Below are positions 53,502-61,885 of a stretch of 64,000 bases of DNA, one piece after another; position 1 is the first letter of the stretch; every line of letters starts with the position of its first letter. This DNA comes from Fredinandcohnia onubensis. GTDB lineage: Bacteria; Bacillota; Bacilli; Bacillales; Bacillaceae_L. The stretch is from positions 1 to 64,000 of the forward strand of contig NZ_NSEB01000025.1 of NCBI RefSeq assembly GCF_002734215.1. The letters are read 5' to 3'. Both the position numbers and the translations under genes were made by a program. The notes beneath the pieces were generated by a model. It was given only the letters and a program-made list of their open reading frames with translations. It was not told the DNA's origin and searched no databases.

Positions 53502-53609
53502 ACACCCTTACAGTCCAAGCAAATAGTCCTTTCGTAGGAAGGAAATCCGGTCCAAAAGGAGAACTACTAGGTTAATTAATGCTTACATTGACGAAAAGAG
53601 GTTCGACAC

Positions 53610-54239
53610 ATGTCTTTAATAGATGCTGAAAGAAACATAATTGAAAAATTTCCTCGTATATTTGAAGGGAAGCCAGAAAAAATCAAACAAGCCCAGCAAG
53701 TCACGGATGCGCTAAAAGAGTTAATCGAACTATGTGGGGACGACCCGACACGTGACGGGCTTATCGAGTCACCACAGCGGGTACTCAAAGCATTTCTCGA
53801 ATACACCGAAGGCTATCAAGAAGATCCAAAGGAACATCTGAAAAAGGTATTTGACGTTGCACACCGTGAGCTCGTGCTTGTAAAAAATATCGAGTTCCAC
53901 TCCATGTGTGAGCATCACTTTGCACCATTTTATGGAGTCGCGCACGTTGGCTACATACCGGATAAAAAGGTGACCGGGCTTTCCAAGATTGGAAGAATGG
54001 TAGATGGCTATGCGAAGCGGTTTCAGGTTCAAGAAACACTGACAAACCAAATCGCAGACGCCATCGAAGAAATCCTCCAACCACAGGGAATAATGGTGGT
54101 TATTGAAGCGAAGCACATGTGCATGTGTGGGCGTGGAATCAAAAAAACAAACTCCGAAACCACAACAACGGCCGTAAGAGGTCTATTCGAGCAGCGCTCG
54201 GACTCACGCCTCGAATTCCTAACACTATTAAATCGATAA
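53610..54239 (+). CDS. folE: GTP cyclohydrolase I
   Basis: 209 residues, slightly longer at the N-terminus than the usual 190. It opens GTP to dihydroneopterin triphosphate for folate. Zinc ligands are in [11 protein letters not shown] (C and H) and MCMCGRGI (C); the [17 protein letters not shown] block and TTTTAVRG are typical. An SDR with pterin-reductase-like size follows. The ribosome binding site is modest (AAGAGG). Confidence 0.94.
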   Translation: MSLIDAERNIIEKFPRIFEGKPEKIKQAQQVTDALKELIELCGDDPTRDGLIESPQRVLKAFLEYTEGYQEDPKEHLKKVFDVAHRELVLVKNIEFHSMCEHHFAPFYGVAHVGYIPDKKVTGLSKIGRMVDGYAKRFQVQETLTNQIADAIEEILQPQGIMVVIEAKHMCMCGRGIKKTNSETTTTAVRGLFEQRSDSRLEFLTLLNR

Positions 54240-54332
54240 GGGTTAAATGGGTCGTGGGTCACAAGGTGGGGTTGCCCACCACGGGTCACGGGTATAGGTC
54301 CCAACTCTATACCAGAAAGGCAGGTGAGATTG

Positions 54333-55103
54333 GTGAGACATGCGATTGTTACAGCGGGAACGAAGGGATTAGGTAGAAAAGTAACGGAAGAATTTTTGAA
54401 ATCGGGTTGCTCGGTGACGGTGAATTACAGGAGTGACCAATCGCGCGTTGAAGTGCTGAAACAGGAGTGGAAGCCTTATTTAGAATGCATTCAATTCGTA
54501 CAAGGTGACGTCACAAAAAAAGAGGATATCACAAACATCTTCCACAAAGCAATGGACCGCTTTGGACGAATCGACTACCTCATAAACAACGCTGGCCCGT
54601 ATATTTTCGAACGGAAAAAGTTAGTAGATTACGAGGAGAACGAGTGGAATGAGATGATTGAAGGCAACCTGAGTTCGGTGTTTCACTTTCTCAAATTAAC
54701 GATTCCTGTGATGCGCAGCCAGTACTTCGGCAGAATTATCACCTATGGCTTTCAGGACGCCGAGAACTCGCCAGGTTGGATGTATCGAGCTGCCTTCAGT
54801 GCGGCCAAGGTTGGACTTGTTTCGCTCACCAAGTCCATCGCCCTTGAGGAGGCCGAGTACGGAATTACTGCAAATATGGTGTGCCCGGGAGACATCACTG
54901 GCGACATGAAAGAAGCTACCATCACCACTGCCCGTGCACGAAAAGACCCCCAAACCCCAATCGGCCGCCCAGGAACCGGCGAAGATATTGCCAGAATCAT
55001 CGCCTTTCTTTGCGAGGAAAACTCAGACTTTATCACCGGTAGTGTCATCTCGGCATCAGGTGGGGTAAATGTTGTAAATAAAATAAAGGGGCAGGTCCGT
55101 TGA
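54333..55103 (+). CDS. SDR family oxidoreductase with altered catalytic motif
   Basis: About 256 residues. The Rossmann loop VTAGTKGLGRKV is near the start and NNAGPYIF follows as usual. The catalytic YxxxK reads FSAAK (MYRAAFSAAKVGL), with Phe replacing Tyr. The upstream serine region reads IITYGFQDAEN instead of NISS. It may be a divergent pterin or dihydrofolate-type reductase, given FolE upstream, or a non-catalytic SDR. The C-terminus KGQVR comes from a repeat. Start codon is uncertain: GTG at 54324, TTG at 54330 or GTG at 54333. Confidence 0.8.
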   Translation: MRHAIVTAGTKGLGRKVTEEFLKSGCSVTVNYRSDQSRVEVLKQEWKPYLECIQFVQGDVTKKEDITNIFHKAMDRFGRIDYLINNAGPYIFERKKLVDYEENEWNEMIEGNLSSVFHFLKLTIPVMRSQYFGRIITYGFQDAENSPGWMYRAAFSAAKVGLVSLTKSIALEEAEYGITANMVCPGDITGDMKEATITTARARKDPQTPIGRPGTGEDIARIIAFLCEENSDFITGSVISASGGVNVVNKIKGQVR

Positions 55104-55144
55104 CTCACCCAGCCTGGGGTGAGGGACCTATCCCTCTGACCCAC
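55085..55144. repeat. R29 paired repeat, diverged copy 15
   Basis: A worn left palindrome (GGGGCAGGTCCGTTGACTC) and a better right one (GAGGGACCTATCCCTC to GACCCA). The left part encodes the last codons of the SDR gene. Confidence 0.65.
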
Positions 55145-55161
55145 CAGAAAGGAGTAACTAA

Positions 55162-56313
55162 ATGAACCGAAAAATGAAGGTGATGACGGTTTTTGGCACG
55201 CGGCCTGAGGCGATAAAGATGGCGCCGGTCGTTAAGGAACTCGAGAATCACCCACATGACATCATCCCAATTGTGACAGTGACGGCGCAGCACCGTAATA
55301 TGCTCGACCAAGTGTTAGACGCTTTCCAAATCAAACCTCATTATGATTTGGACATCATGCAAGATCGGCAAACGCTAACTAGCATCACAACCCGCGCCAT
55401 CACCGGTATCGATGAAATTTTACAAAAGGAAAAGCCTGATCTCGTCTTAGTACACGGTGACACGACTACTACTTTTGCAGCAAGTCTAGCTGCCTTTTAC
55501 AATCAAATCAAAGTTGGACATGTAGAAGCGGGACTCAGAACTCACAACAAGTACTCCCCGTTCCCAGAAGAAATGAACCGCAAAATGACAACAAGCATCG
55601 CTGATTTTCATTATGCACCGACTAAAAAATCAGCTCAAAACCTGCTCGACGAGAACATTCCTGAGCACCAAATTTTTATCACCGGCAACACCGGAATCGA
55701 CGCACTAAAATTAACGGTCAACCCATCCTACCAACACCCAATCCTGAACAAAATTGGAAGCAGTCGACTTCTACTACTCACAGCCCACAGACGTGAAAAC
55801 CTTGGCGAACCACTGAAAAATATTTTTAAAGCGATAAAACGAATCACGCAGGTCCATGATGATGTCCAAGTCGTCTACCCAGTCCATCTCAACCCAGCCG
55901 TAAAAGATGCCGCAACTACTATTCTAGGAAACAATGAAAGAATCCACTTAATCGACCCACTACCCGTACTCGATTTCCACAACTTTGCAGCCAGAGCACA
56001 TCTGATTTTGACCGACTCAGGCGGCATCCAGGAGGAAGCGCCATCGCTCGGCGTACCTGTACTCGTCCTTCGAGACACAACCGAACGCCCCGAAGGCATT
56101 GAAGCCGGGACGCTAAAACTTGCAGGAACCGACGAACATTCCATTTTCACACTCGCACACGAACTTCTAACAAATCCGATCGAATATGAAAAAATGGCCA
56201 GGGCCTCGAACCCGTATGGTGATGGAGAAGCAGCAAACCGAATTGTCCAAGTGATATTGAACCATTTGAGAAAAAGTGAACTTGCGATTGGGTCACGGGG
56301 ACAGGTCCCTTGA
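55162..56313 (+). CDS. mnaA: UDP-N-acetylglucosamine 2-epimerase (non-hydrolysing)
   Basis: 383 residues. It interconverts UDP-GlcNAc and UDP-ManNAc, feeding wall teichoic acid linkage units or capsule. Family blocks: VFGTRPEAIKMAPVV at the start, VLVHGDTTTT, HVEAGLRT, TAHRRENLG, and LTDSGGIQEEAPSLGVPVL. AAAGGAG precedes the ATG. The last residues (GSRGQVP) and the stop are encoded by an R29 copy. Confidence 0.93.
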   Translation: MNRKMKVMTVFGTRPEAIKMAPVVKELENHPHDIIPIVTVTAQHRNMLDQVLDAFQIKPHYDLDIMQDRQTLTSITTRAITGIDEILQKEKPDLVLVHGDTTTTFAASLAAFYNQIKVGHVEAGLRTHNKYSPFPEEMNRKMTTSIADFHYAPTKKSAQNLLDENIPEHQIFITGNTGIDALKLTVNPSYQHPILNKIGSSRLLLLTAHRRENLGEPLKNIFKAIKRITQVHDDVQVVYPVHLNPAVKDAATTILGNNERIHLIDPLPVLDFHNFAARAHLILTDSGGIQEEAPSLGVPVLVLRDTTERPEGIEAGTLKLAGTDEHSIFTLAHELLTNPIEYEKMARASNPYGDGEAANRIVQVILNHLRKSELAIGSRGQVP

Positions 56314-56341
56314 CCCAGATGGGACCTGTCCCTCTGTCCCA
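56289..56341. repeat. R29 paired repeat, copy 16
   Basis: Left palindrome 56289-56317 overlaps the mnaA 3' end; the right one (56320-56341) has lost its first arm. The usual spacer is absent. Confidence 0.8.
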
Positions 56342-56343
56342 CA

Positions 56344-56392
56344 AACAGCCTATCTTTCGAGCAGGAGTTGCTCATGAAGATAGGCTGTTTTT
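56344..56392 (+). terminator. Intrinsic terminator of mnaA
   Basis: AACAGCCTATCTT and AAGATAGGCTGTT form a 13-bp stem, followed by T. Confidence 0.9.
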
Positions 56393-56733
56393 ATGTTCAT
56401 GAACATTATCTAGAGACGAGCATTTATTCTATATGGTTGTAATTTGTTATGAAGTAGTATAATATACCTATTTTTGCTTCTTAGGACCTATGTAGGAGCC
56501 TCGACGACTATTCCCTTGATCCTACCTCTCTCCTCTCTTAAAGACACCATAAAGACAACTTATCGACTTATTATGGACTGTCTCTGTTAGAAGGTGAACT
56601 ATATAATTAGTTCAAGACTCGAATTTTCACCAGGGAGAACACCAACAATTCTATTTTTAGGGAGGTATGAAAAGTAATCACAAATTGTATGCGCTGCCAT
56701 TTTTAATTCTTTTAAAATGAAGGGAGATTTCAC
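56393..56733. other. Intergenic region before the FIMAH protein gene
   Basis: Contains a good -10 (TATAAT at 56458-56463) with only a weak TTGTAA -35 at 15-bp spacing, then a leader of about 260 nt. A 17-codon frame at 56667 lacks proper ribosome binding site spacing. No riboswitch class recognised. Confidence 0.4.
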
Positions 56734-59700
56734 ATGGGGAAAAAACGTTTTCGCAAGCTGTTCTCGAGTTTCTTAATTGCTTTGTTAATTACTAGTTTCT
56801 TTCAATTCAGTGTAAGTGCCGAAGCAAATCAAGACGAGACGGTGGTTGCAAAATTGAATGGTCGTGGTTTTAAAGAAGTGCAGAATCTAGGTACTCCTGC
56901 TACAGGTGCAGTTGTAACGGATGCTGTATTTGGGAAAGAGAACGGGAAAGATGTTGTCTACACAACCGCCAATGGAGGATTATTTAATGTCATTGATGTG
57001 AAAAACAATACGGTTCTCTTTAATGCGCAACTGGGTAATGTTGGCCAGGTCTGGACACATATTATTGCTCCAGATGGAACTGTTTATATTGCTGGATTAG
57101 CAGAAAAGAACGCGGGAGAACTTTGGAGTTATTCACCTGCTACAAAATCTGTTAAGAACCTGGGGATTCCAGATGCAAGCCATCAATTTTGGAGCAGCAC
57201 AACAGATGATCAAGGAAATGTCTATATCGGAACATACAAAGAAAAAGAAGGTAAAATCTTCAAATATGACGTCACTCAGCAAAAGTTTATTGACCTAGGA
57301 AAAGTAGATGCTGAGGGCGACGCTAGTTATGTTCGATCGTTGACTTACCACAACGGATATCTCTACGCAGGCTTGGGGGTTACTGGAAGTGTCTACCGCA
57401 TCAACACGGAGACTTTAGAAAAAGAAAATATCACGAAAAATGTAGCGGATATCATGGGGAGTACACTTGAAGAAATGCAGTTTGCCTATGATATGGAGGT
57501 CGCTGGAAATTACTTGTTTGTACGTTTCAGTGGTGTGAGTGCAATTTTGGTATATGATTTAACGACACAAGAGTGGGTTGATCGAGTAATAGGTGGTATA
57601 AAAGGCGATGGTTCTGAGGACGACTTTGGGGCTTTTGGATATTCACAATTAGCTGTGAATGATGGCAAAACATACGTAATTAACGAACGTCATATTTTAG
57701 AAGTGGATGTAAACACACTTGAAACAAGGGAAACAGGTATACGTTATCCTGCAGGATGGCGAGGAAGTGCATTCGTTGATTTTGGCGAGAATAATTCAGA
57801 TTTACGTCTTGTTACAGTGAAAAGATCCGGTGAAATTATGACAGTGGATTTGGACGACCAAAAAATAATTGATTTGCCTTTAGCGATGAATGGGAACTTG
57901 CCTTTAGCTTTACATAGTCTTGGACTTGGTCCTGATGGCAACCTGTACATGACTACCTACCCAGGTGGACCAAAAGGGGCAAGGTATAATACGAAAACAG
58001 GAGAGGTTACGACGTATTCACAAGGGCAAGCAGAAGGCATGATTGCTGGAAATGGCTCTGATATGTACTTCGGTATATACTCCGGGGCATCGATTCAGAA
58101 GATGAATACAGATACACTAGAAGTTAAAACGCTATTCAATTTATATGATGAGTATGAACAAGACCGTCCATATATTATGAAATTCGAAAATGAAAAATTG
58201 TTAATTGGTACAATTCCATACTATCAAAAATTAGGTGGAACTCTAACGATCTATGATCCGATTACAGGAGAAAGAGAGACACATAGAAATATCGTTCAAG
58301 ATCAAAGCATTGTTGGCCTTGCTTATAAAGATGGAAAAATCTATGGTTCTACTACAATCCGTGGCGGATTAGATATCGAACCAACTGCGAAAAAGGCAAA
58401 AATGTTTGTGTGGGATGTAGCAGGTAAGAAGAAAATCACAGAATTTGAATTAGACTTCCCAGAACTAGATGCACCACCAATGATAAGCGGATTAACATTT
58501 GATGATGATGGATTGCTATGGGGAGCCGTTGATGGCATTTTATTTGCGATGGATCCGGATACGTACGAAATTGTAAAATCGAAGAATCTATACCCGAATA
58601 TTAAAAATAGAGGAATGTGGAGACCGGTTCATATCCTGTTTGGTGAAGATGGTTTACTGTATACGGATATTGGTGGAAAACTAGCAGTTGTGGATCCTAA
58701 GTCAGATGATCTCAAGCACGTTAGCTTAATTGAATCTGGACCAGAAGTGTCGTTTATCGAACTTGCCTATGATAACGAAGGCAACCAAAATGTTTATTTT
58801 ATCGACGGTGACAGCCATTACTTAAAAATGATTCCTGTCATTGATGGCGGAAAACTACCTGTTGTACCTATTTACGAAACCGTTCCTGTTTCTTTTGAAA
58901 ATGCAGGATTTGAAGGTACAGTAGGAGAAAATAATTCGATTCCGGGTTGGTCGTCATTATTTAACCTTACTAGTAATGTATCGTACGGGATAACCGATGA
59001 AAAGGCCAAAACGGGGAACAATTCCTTGAAAATCGCCGATAGAGCTCAAAATGAAACTGTGTTTGTCGTATCAGATCATATTCCGGTTACAGCTGGTGTT
59101 GAATATACGGGTACTGTTGAAATGTATTTGGAAGATGGCAGTGCAAGCTTCTTTATCCGTTATTTTGATTCAGCTGGTAAGCAAGTTGGGAAAGATGTGG
59201 ATGGTGTCAACATCATTCATGTTAGGGGCGGACACAAACAGTGGCAAACTGTTCGTGCAACGGTCACAGCACCTGAAAATGCTGTTTCTGCTAGATTATT
59301 TGGAGGGGCTTCTAACTTCTTTACAACGTCAGGCGCCTATTACGATGACTTCAAACTAACGTATGAGAGAGAAGTTGTACTAGATAAAGTCGTTATTTCG
59401 GCAGAAGATACACTACTCCAAGGTGAGGAAATGGAATCTGAACTTTCTGTCCTCCTAACAAATGGAGAGCAAGTCAATTTAGATGAAGTAGATGCTGTAG
59501 AGTGGGGAAGTAGCTCACCTAAGGTTGCTGCAATAGATAACGGAAAAATTACCGGTAAAAATGCAGGAACTACCGAAATTCAAGCAATCGTGACTTATCA
59601 AGGTGAAGAATACGCATCGAATAAACTTTCAGTGACAGTTACAGTCACTACAGCTACATTAGCCAAGCAAATTGCAGAGCTTTTGGAATCAAACCAAATC

Positions 59701-59880
59701 GAACATTCACTATCACAACAACTAACTAACCGATTAGACCAAGCACAGCATCATTATGATAAAGACGATGTGCAACAAGCCAAAAAACACCTAGAAGACT
59801 TCAAAAAACACCTAGATAACAGCAATGCTGACAACGAAATTAAAGAAACGCTCACCAACAACGTAAACGCAATTTGGTAA
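56734..59880 (+). CDS. Large secreted beta-propeller, CBM-like, Ig-like and FIMAH-domain protein
   Basis: 1048 residues. A signal peptide is at 1-30 (SSFLIALLITSFFQFSVSA). Residues about 45-715 form repeated beta-propeller blades (repeated patterns such as DGTVYIAGL, GNVYIGTY, DGNLYMTTY, DGLLYTDI). A beta-sandwich at about 720-885 (FENAGFEGTVGENNSIPGWS to YYDDFKLTY) resembles a carbohydrate-binding module. An Ig-like Big_2 domain follows (about 890-970), then a helical FIMAH domain (about 975-1048, SNQIEHSLSQQLTNRL). No enzyme motif or sorting signal is seen. It likely binds or cleaves a polysaccharide at the cell surface. Confidence 0.85.
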   Translation: MGKKRFRKLFSSFLIALLITSFFQFSVSAEANQDETVVAKLNGRGFKEVQNLGTPATGAVVTDAVFGKENGKDVVYTTANGGLFNVIDVKNNTVLFNAQLGNVGQVWTHIIAPDGTVYIAGLAEKNAGELWSYSPATKSVKNLGIPDASHQFWSSTTDDQGNVYIGTYKEKEGKIFKYDVTQQKFIDLGKVDAEGDASYVRSLTYHNGYLYAGLGVTGSVYRINTETLEKENITKNVADIMGSTLEEMQFAYDMEVAGNYLFVRFSGVSAILVYDLTTQEWVDRVIGGIKGDGSEDDFGAFGYSQLAVNDGKTYVINERHILEVDVNTLETRETGIRYPAGWRGSAFVDFGENNSDLRLVTVKRSGEIMTVDLDDQKIIDLPLAMNGNLPLALHSLGLGPDGNLYMTTYPGGPKGARYNTKTGEVTTYSQGQAEGMIAGNGSDMYFGIYSGASIQKMNTDTLEVKTLFNLYDEYEQDRPYIMKFENEKLLIGTIPYYQKLGGTLTIYDPITGERETHRNIVQDQSIVGLAYKDGKIYGSTTIRGGLDIEPTAKKAKMFVWDVAGKKKITEFELDFPELDAPPMISGLTFDDDGLLWGAVDGILFAMDPDTYEIVKSKNLYPNIKNRGMWRPVHILFGEDGLLYTDIGGKLAVVDPKSDDLKHVSLIESGPEVSFIELAYDNEGNQNVYFIDGDSHYLKMIPVIDGGKLPVVPIYETVPVSFENAGFEGTVGENNSIPGWSSLFNLTSNVSYGITDEKAKTGNNSLKIADRAQNETVFVVSDHIPVTAGVEYTGTVEMYLEDGSASFFIRYFDSAGKQVGKDVDGVNIIHVRGGHKQWQTVRATVTAPENAVSARLFGGASNFFTTSGAYYDDFKLTYEREVVLDKVVISAEDTLLQGEEMESELSVLLTNGEQVNLDEVDAVEWGSSSPKVAAIDNGKITGKNAGTTEIQAIVTYQGEEYASNKLSVTVTVTTATLAKQIAELLESNQIEHSLSQQLTNRLDQAQHHYDKDDVQQAKKHLEDFKKHLDNSNADNEIKETLTNNVNAIW

Positions 59881-59909
59881 TGGGTCAAGGGACCTGTCCC
59901 TCCTTCCCA
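59881..59909. repeat. R29 palindromic repeat, copy 17
   Basis: Single palindrome TGGGTCAAGGGAC with TCCCTCCTTCCCA, beginning on the base after the FIMAH gene stop. Confidence 0.8.
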
Positions 59910-59914
59910 CAATA

Positions 59915-59947
59915 AAGCCTATCTTTCGATTGAAAGATAGGCCTTTT
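59915..59947. terminator. Bidirectional terminator
   Basis: AAGCCTATCTTTC and GAAAGATAGGC form a strong stem between the convergent FIMAH and SGNH genes, with T runs on both sides. The stem core CCTATCTT repeats that of the mnaA terminator. Confidence 0.85.
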
Positions 59948-59948
59948 A

Positions 59949-61322
59949 TTACGCTGTTCTATTTTTTCTCACGTATATAAACAAAACAGTGGAACCAATT
60001 AAGAGAATTGTGATTCCAATTGCAAGCATATTAAATAATGGGCTTGCAGTGTTAGGTAGTTTTGGACCTGATTTTGTTTCAGTCTTTTCAGGAGTTACCT
60101 TTTCCTCATCCTTAACAGGCTCTTTTATCGGATCTTCTTTTGGATTCTCCACTTTAGGATCCTCTTTCACAGGCGGTTCCTCTACTGGAGGTTCTTCCAC
60201 AGGCGGCTCTTCTACCGGTGGTTCCTCAACCGGCGGAACAATATTCTTCACTTCAATAGAAGCGACTTTCTCCTCACCAGATCCACTCAACACATAAACG
60301 GTGTAGAAACCATTCTCGGTTACTTCAAACACTGGATTGTCTAAGGCAATTTCATTACCTTCTGTTTCAAAATCCTCTACAGCTAAATCGCCAGGAAGCC
60401 AAGCCATCCCCAAAATCTCTTCATGATTTGTTGCAACGTCAATCGTTACTGGACCATCGGTAGATTCAATTGGTGTAGCAGATAATAAAATCTCCAGTTC
60501 AGGAAGTTCTGGCGGTAACAACGAAAACAATACTTGATCCGCTAGAGAGGCCAAAGCCTTCTGTCCCTCAATAGTAGGGTGTACGTCAGGGAATGGTAGA
60601 ATGTAAGCAGCTTGTTTCCCATTATATGCCGAATAGGCATCTACTAGAAATGTTCCAGGAACTTTTGCTGAAATTGGTGCGATTACCTTTTGATTCACAT
60701 TTGTGATAATAAGCTCACCCATCGTATGTAAATTTGGCACGATTTGTTCAATATGTGCACCAAATGGGTTATAGGCGTTATAGAAGAGAATTGGAGCCTC
60801 TTGATTCACCTTACGGATGGCACCCATAGTTTGTGTGAGATTACTAGCCAATTGAAGAGAAGCAGCTTCAATCTTTTGTGTAATTTCCGCGATCTTTTCC
60901 GGTGTTAATGGTGTTCCTTCAGATATGAGTTTTCCAACTTCTGCAGCCTGAAGTAAGTCATTGTTTCCGATATTTAGCGTAATGACATCAGCTTGAGCAA
61001 TTGCGGGCAGGTACGCTGGGTTCGTTTTGATTGCATCTAGCAATTGACCGGAAGTCCAACCTGGATAACTCAAGTTCGTGACATCAAACCCACCTCCAAA
61101 TATATAATTCGGAAATGCATGTGCAGATGGCTTTGATTTATCTGGATTCTCCCCCTCATAGAGATTCCAACCAAAGGTGATTGAATCACCAAGTGCTACT
61201 AGTGATGGCTTGTCCGCTGGAGAATCCCCAGCTAAAGCAGTAGGAGCCACTACTGTCTGGAATAATAAAACTAGTAAAAATAAAATACTTATTTTTTTCT
61301 TTTCGAAAAAATGATCTAACAT
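59949..61322 (-). CDS. Cell-wall-anchored SGNH/GDSL hydrolase with LPNTA sorting signal
   Basis: 457 residues. Signal peptide at 1-31. SGNH hydrolase domain at about 38-270: GDSITFGWN with S47, LSYPGWTSG (Gly block), NIGNNDLL (Asn block), DVHPTIEG (Asp and His). A beta-rich domain follows, then a proline-rich stalk with five PPVEE units, and an LPNTA motif at 422-426, a TM helix and an RKNR tail. LPNTA is the type recognised by class D/C Bacillus sortases, rather than LPXTG. It probably de-esterifies a surface or extracellular glycan. The ATG lies directly after GGAGG, which is tight. Confidence 0.88.
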   Translation of the reverse strand: MLDHFFEKKKISILFLLVLLFQTVVAPTALAGDSPADKPSLVALGDSITFGWNLYEGENPDKSKPSAHAFPNYIFGGGFDVTNLSYPGWTSGQLLDAIKTNPAYLPAIAQADVITLNIGNNDLLQAAEVGKLISEGTPLTPEKIAEITQKIEAASLQLASNLTQTMGAIRKVNQEAPILFYNAYNPFGAHIEQIVPNLHTMGELIITNVNQKVIAPISAKVPGTFLVDAYSAYNGKQAAYILPFPDVHPTIEGQKALASLADQVLFSLLPPELPELEILLSATPIESTDGPVTIDVATNHEEILGMAWLPGDLAVEDFETEGNEIALDNPVFEVTENGFYTVYVLSGSGEEKVASIEVKNIVPPVEEPPVEEPPVEEPPVEEPPVKEDPKVENPKEDPIKEPVKDEEKVTPEKTETKSGPKLPNTASPLFNMLAIGITILLIGSTVLFIYVRKNRTA

Positions 61323-61836
61323 CCTCCTTCTTTAGTAATAGATGAATAGTCTTTAATAGTTTATTTGTAATTTTCAGAACCATCAATGTAAAGCGTTCGC
61401 TAAATTCCTACAAAATAATACAAAAAAATGGGTACCTTACCCTATGATTCTTGTAAATAAGTTAATGTATTAAAGGATCTTATCATATATTTCAACTAAA
61501 CTTTACCGATTCACACGGTTAAAGGAATAATGGACCCTATCCTTTGTCCCATTTAGATAAAAATTTTTCGATAAAATTCTCCATCAAAAACTTATTTGTT
61601 TCGTCAAGAAATCCCACAAAACCGACCAAAAGTTTCATTTTTTTCTCTTAGTTTCTTTCAAAAAGTGATCTAAATTTACATTTTATGCGAATTTAGAACT
61701 ATTGCACTATGACTTTTAGGGCTATTCCATAAAATAGTAATTTAGTATAGTGTGAATATCCCGAAAATTTTGTATGATTTCGGGACCGAAATTTTCGTGA
61801 GGGGGGACTATTCTTCGTATCACTAGTTTTTAGATA
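61323..61836. other. Intergenic region with one hairpin
   Basis: AT-rich DNA between divergent genes. TCCCGAAA / TTTCGGGA (61759-61785) can form a hairpin in the probable leader of the subtilase gene. No gene, riboswitch class or clear promoter recognised. Confidence 0.4.
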
Positions 61837-61865
61837 TGGGACAAGAGGACAGGTCCGTAGTCCCA
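61837..61865. repeat. R29 repeat, diverged copy 18
   Basis: TGGGACAAGAGGACAGG with TCCGTAGTCCCA, just before the subtilase ribosome binding site. Confidence 0.75.
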
Positions 61866-61885
61866 AGTTAAAAGGGAGGATGAAA

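Noticed and set aside
56667-56720. 17-codon frame before the FIMAH gene
   Set aside because: The GGGAGG site is only 1-2 nt from the ATG and the product has no recognisable features.
61380-61402. cre site before the SGNH hydrolase gene
   Set aside because: TGTAAAGCGTTCGC has an extra base relative to the cre core, so the match fails.
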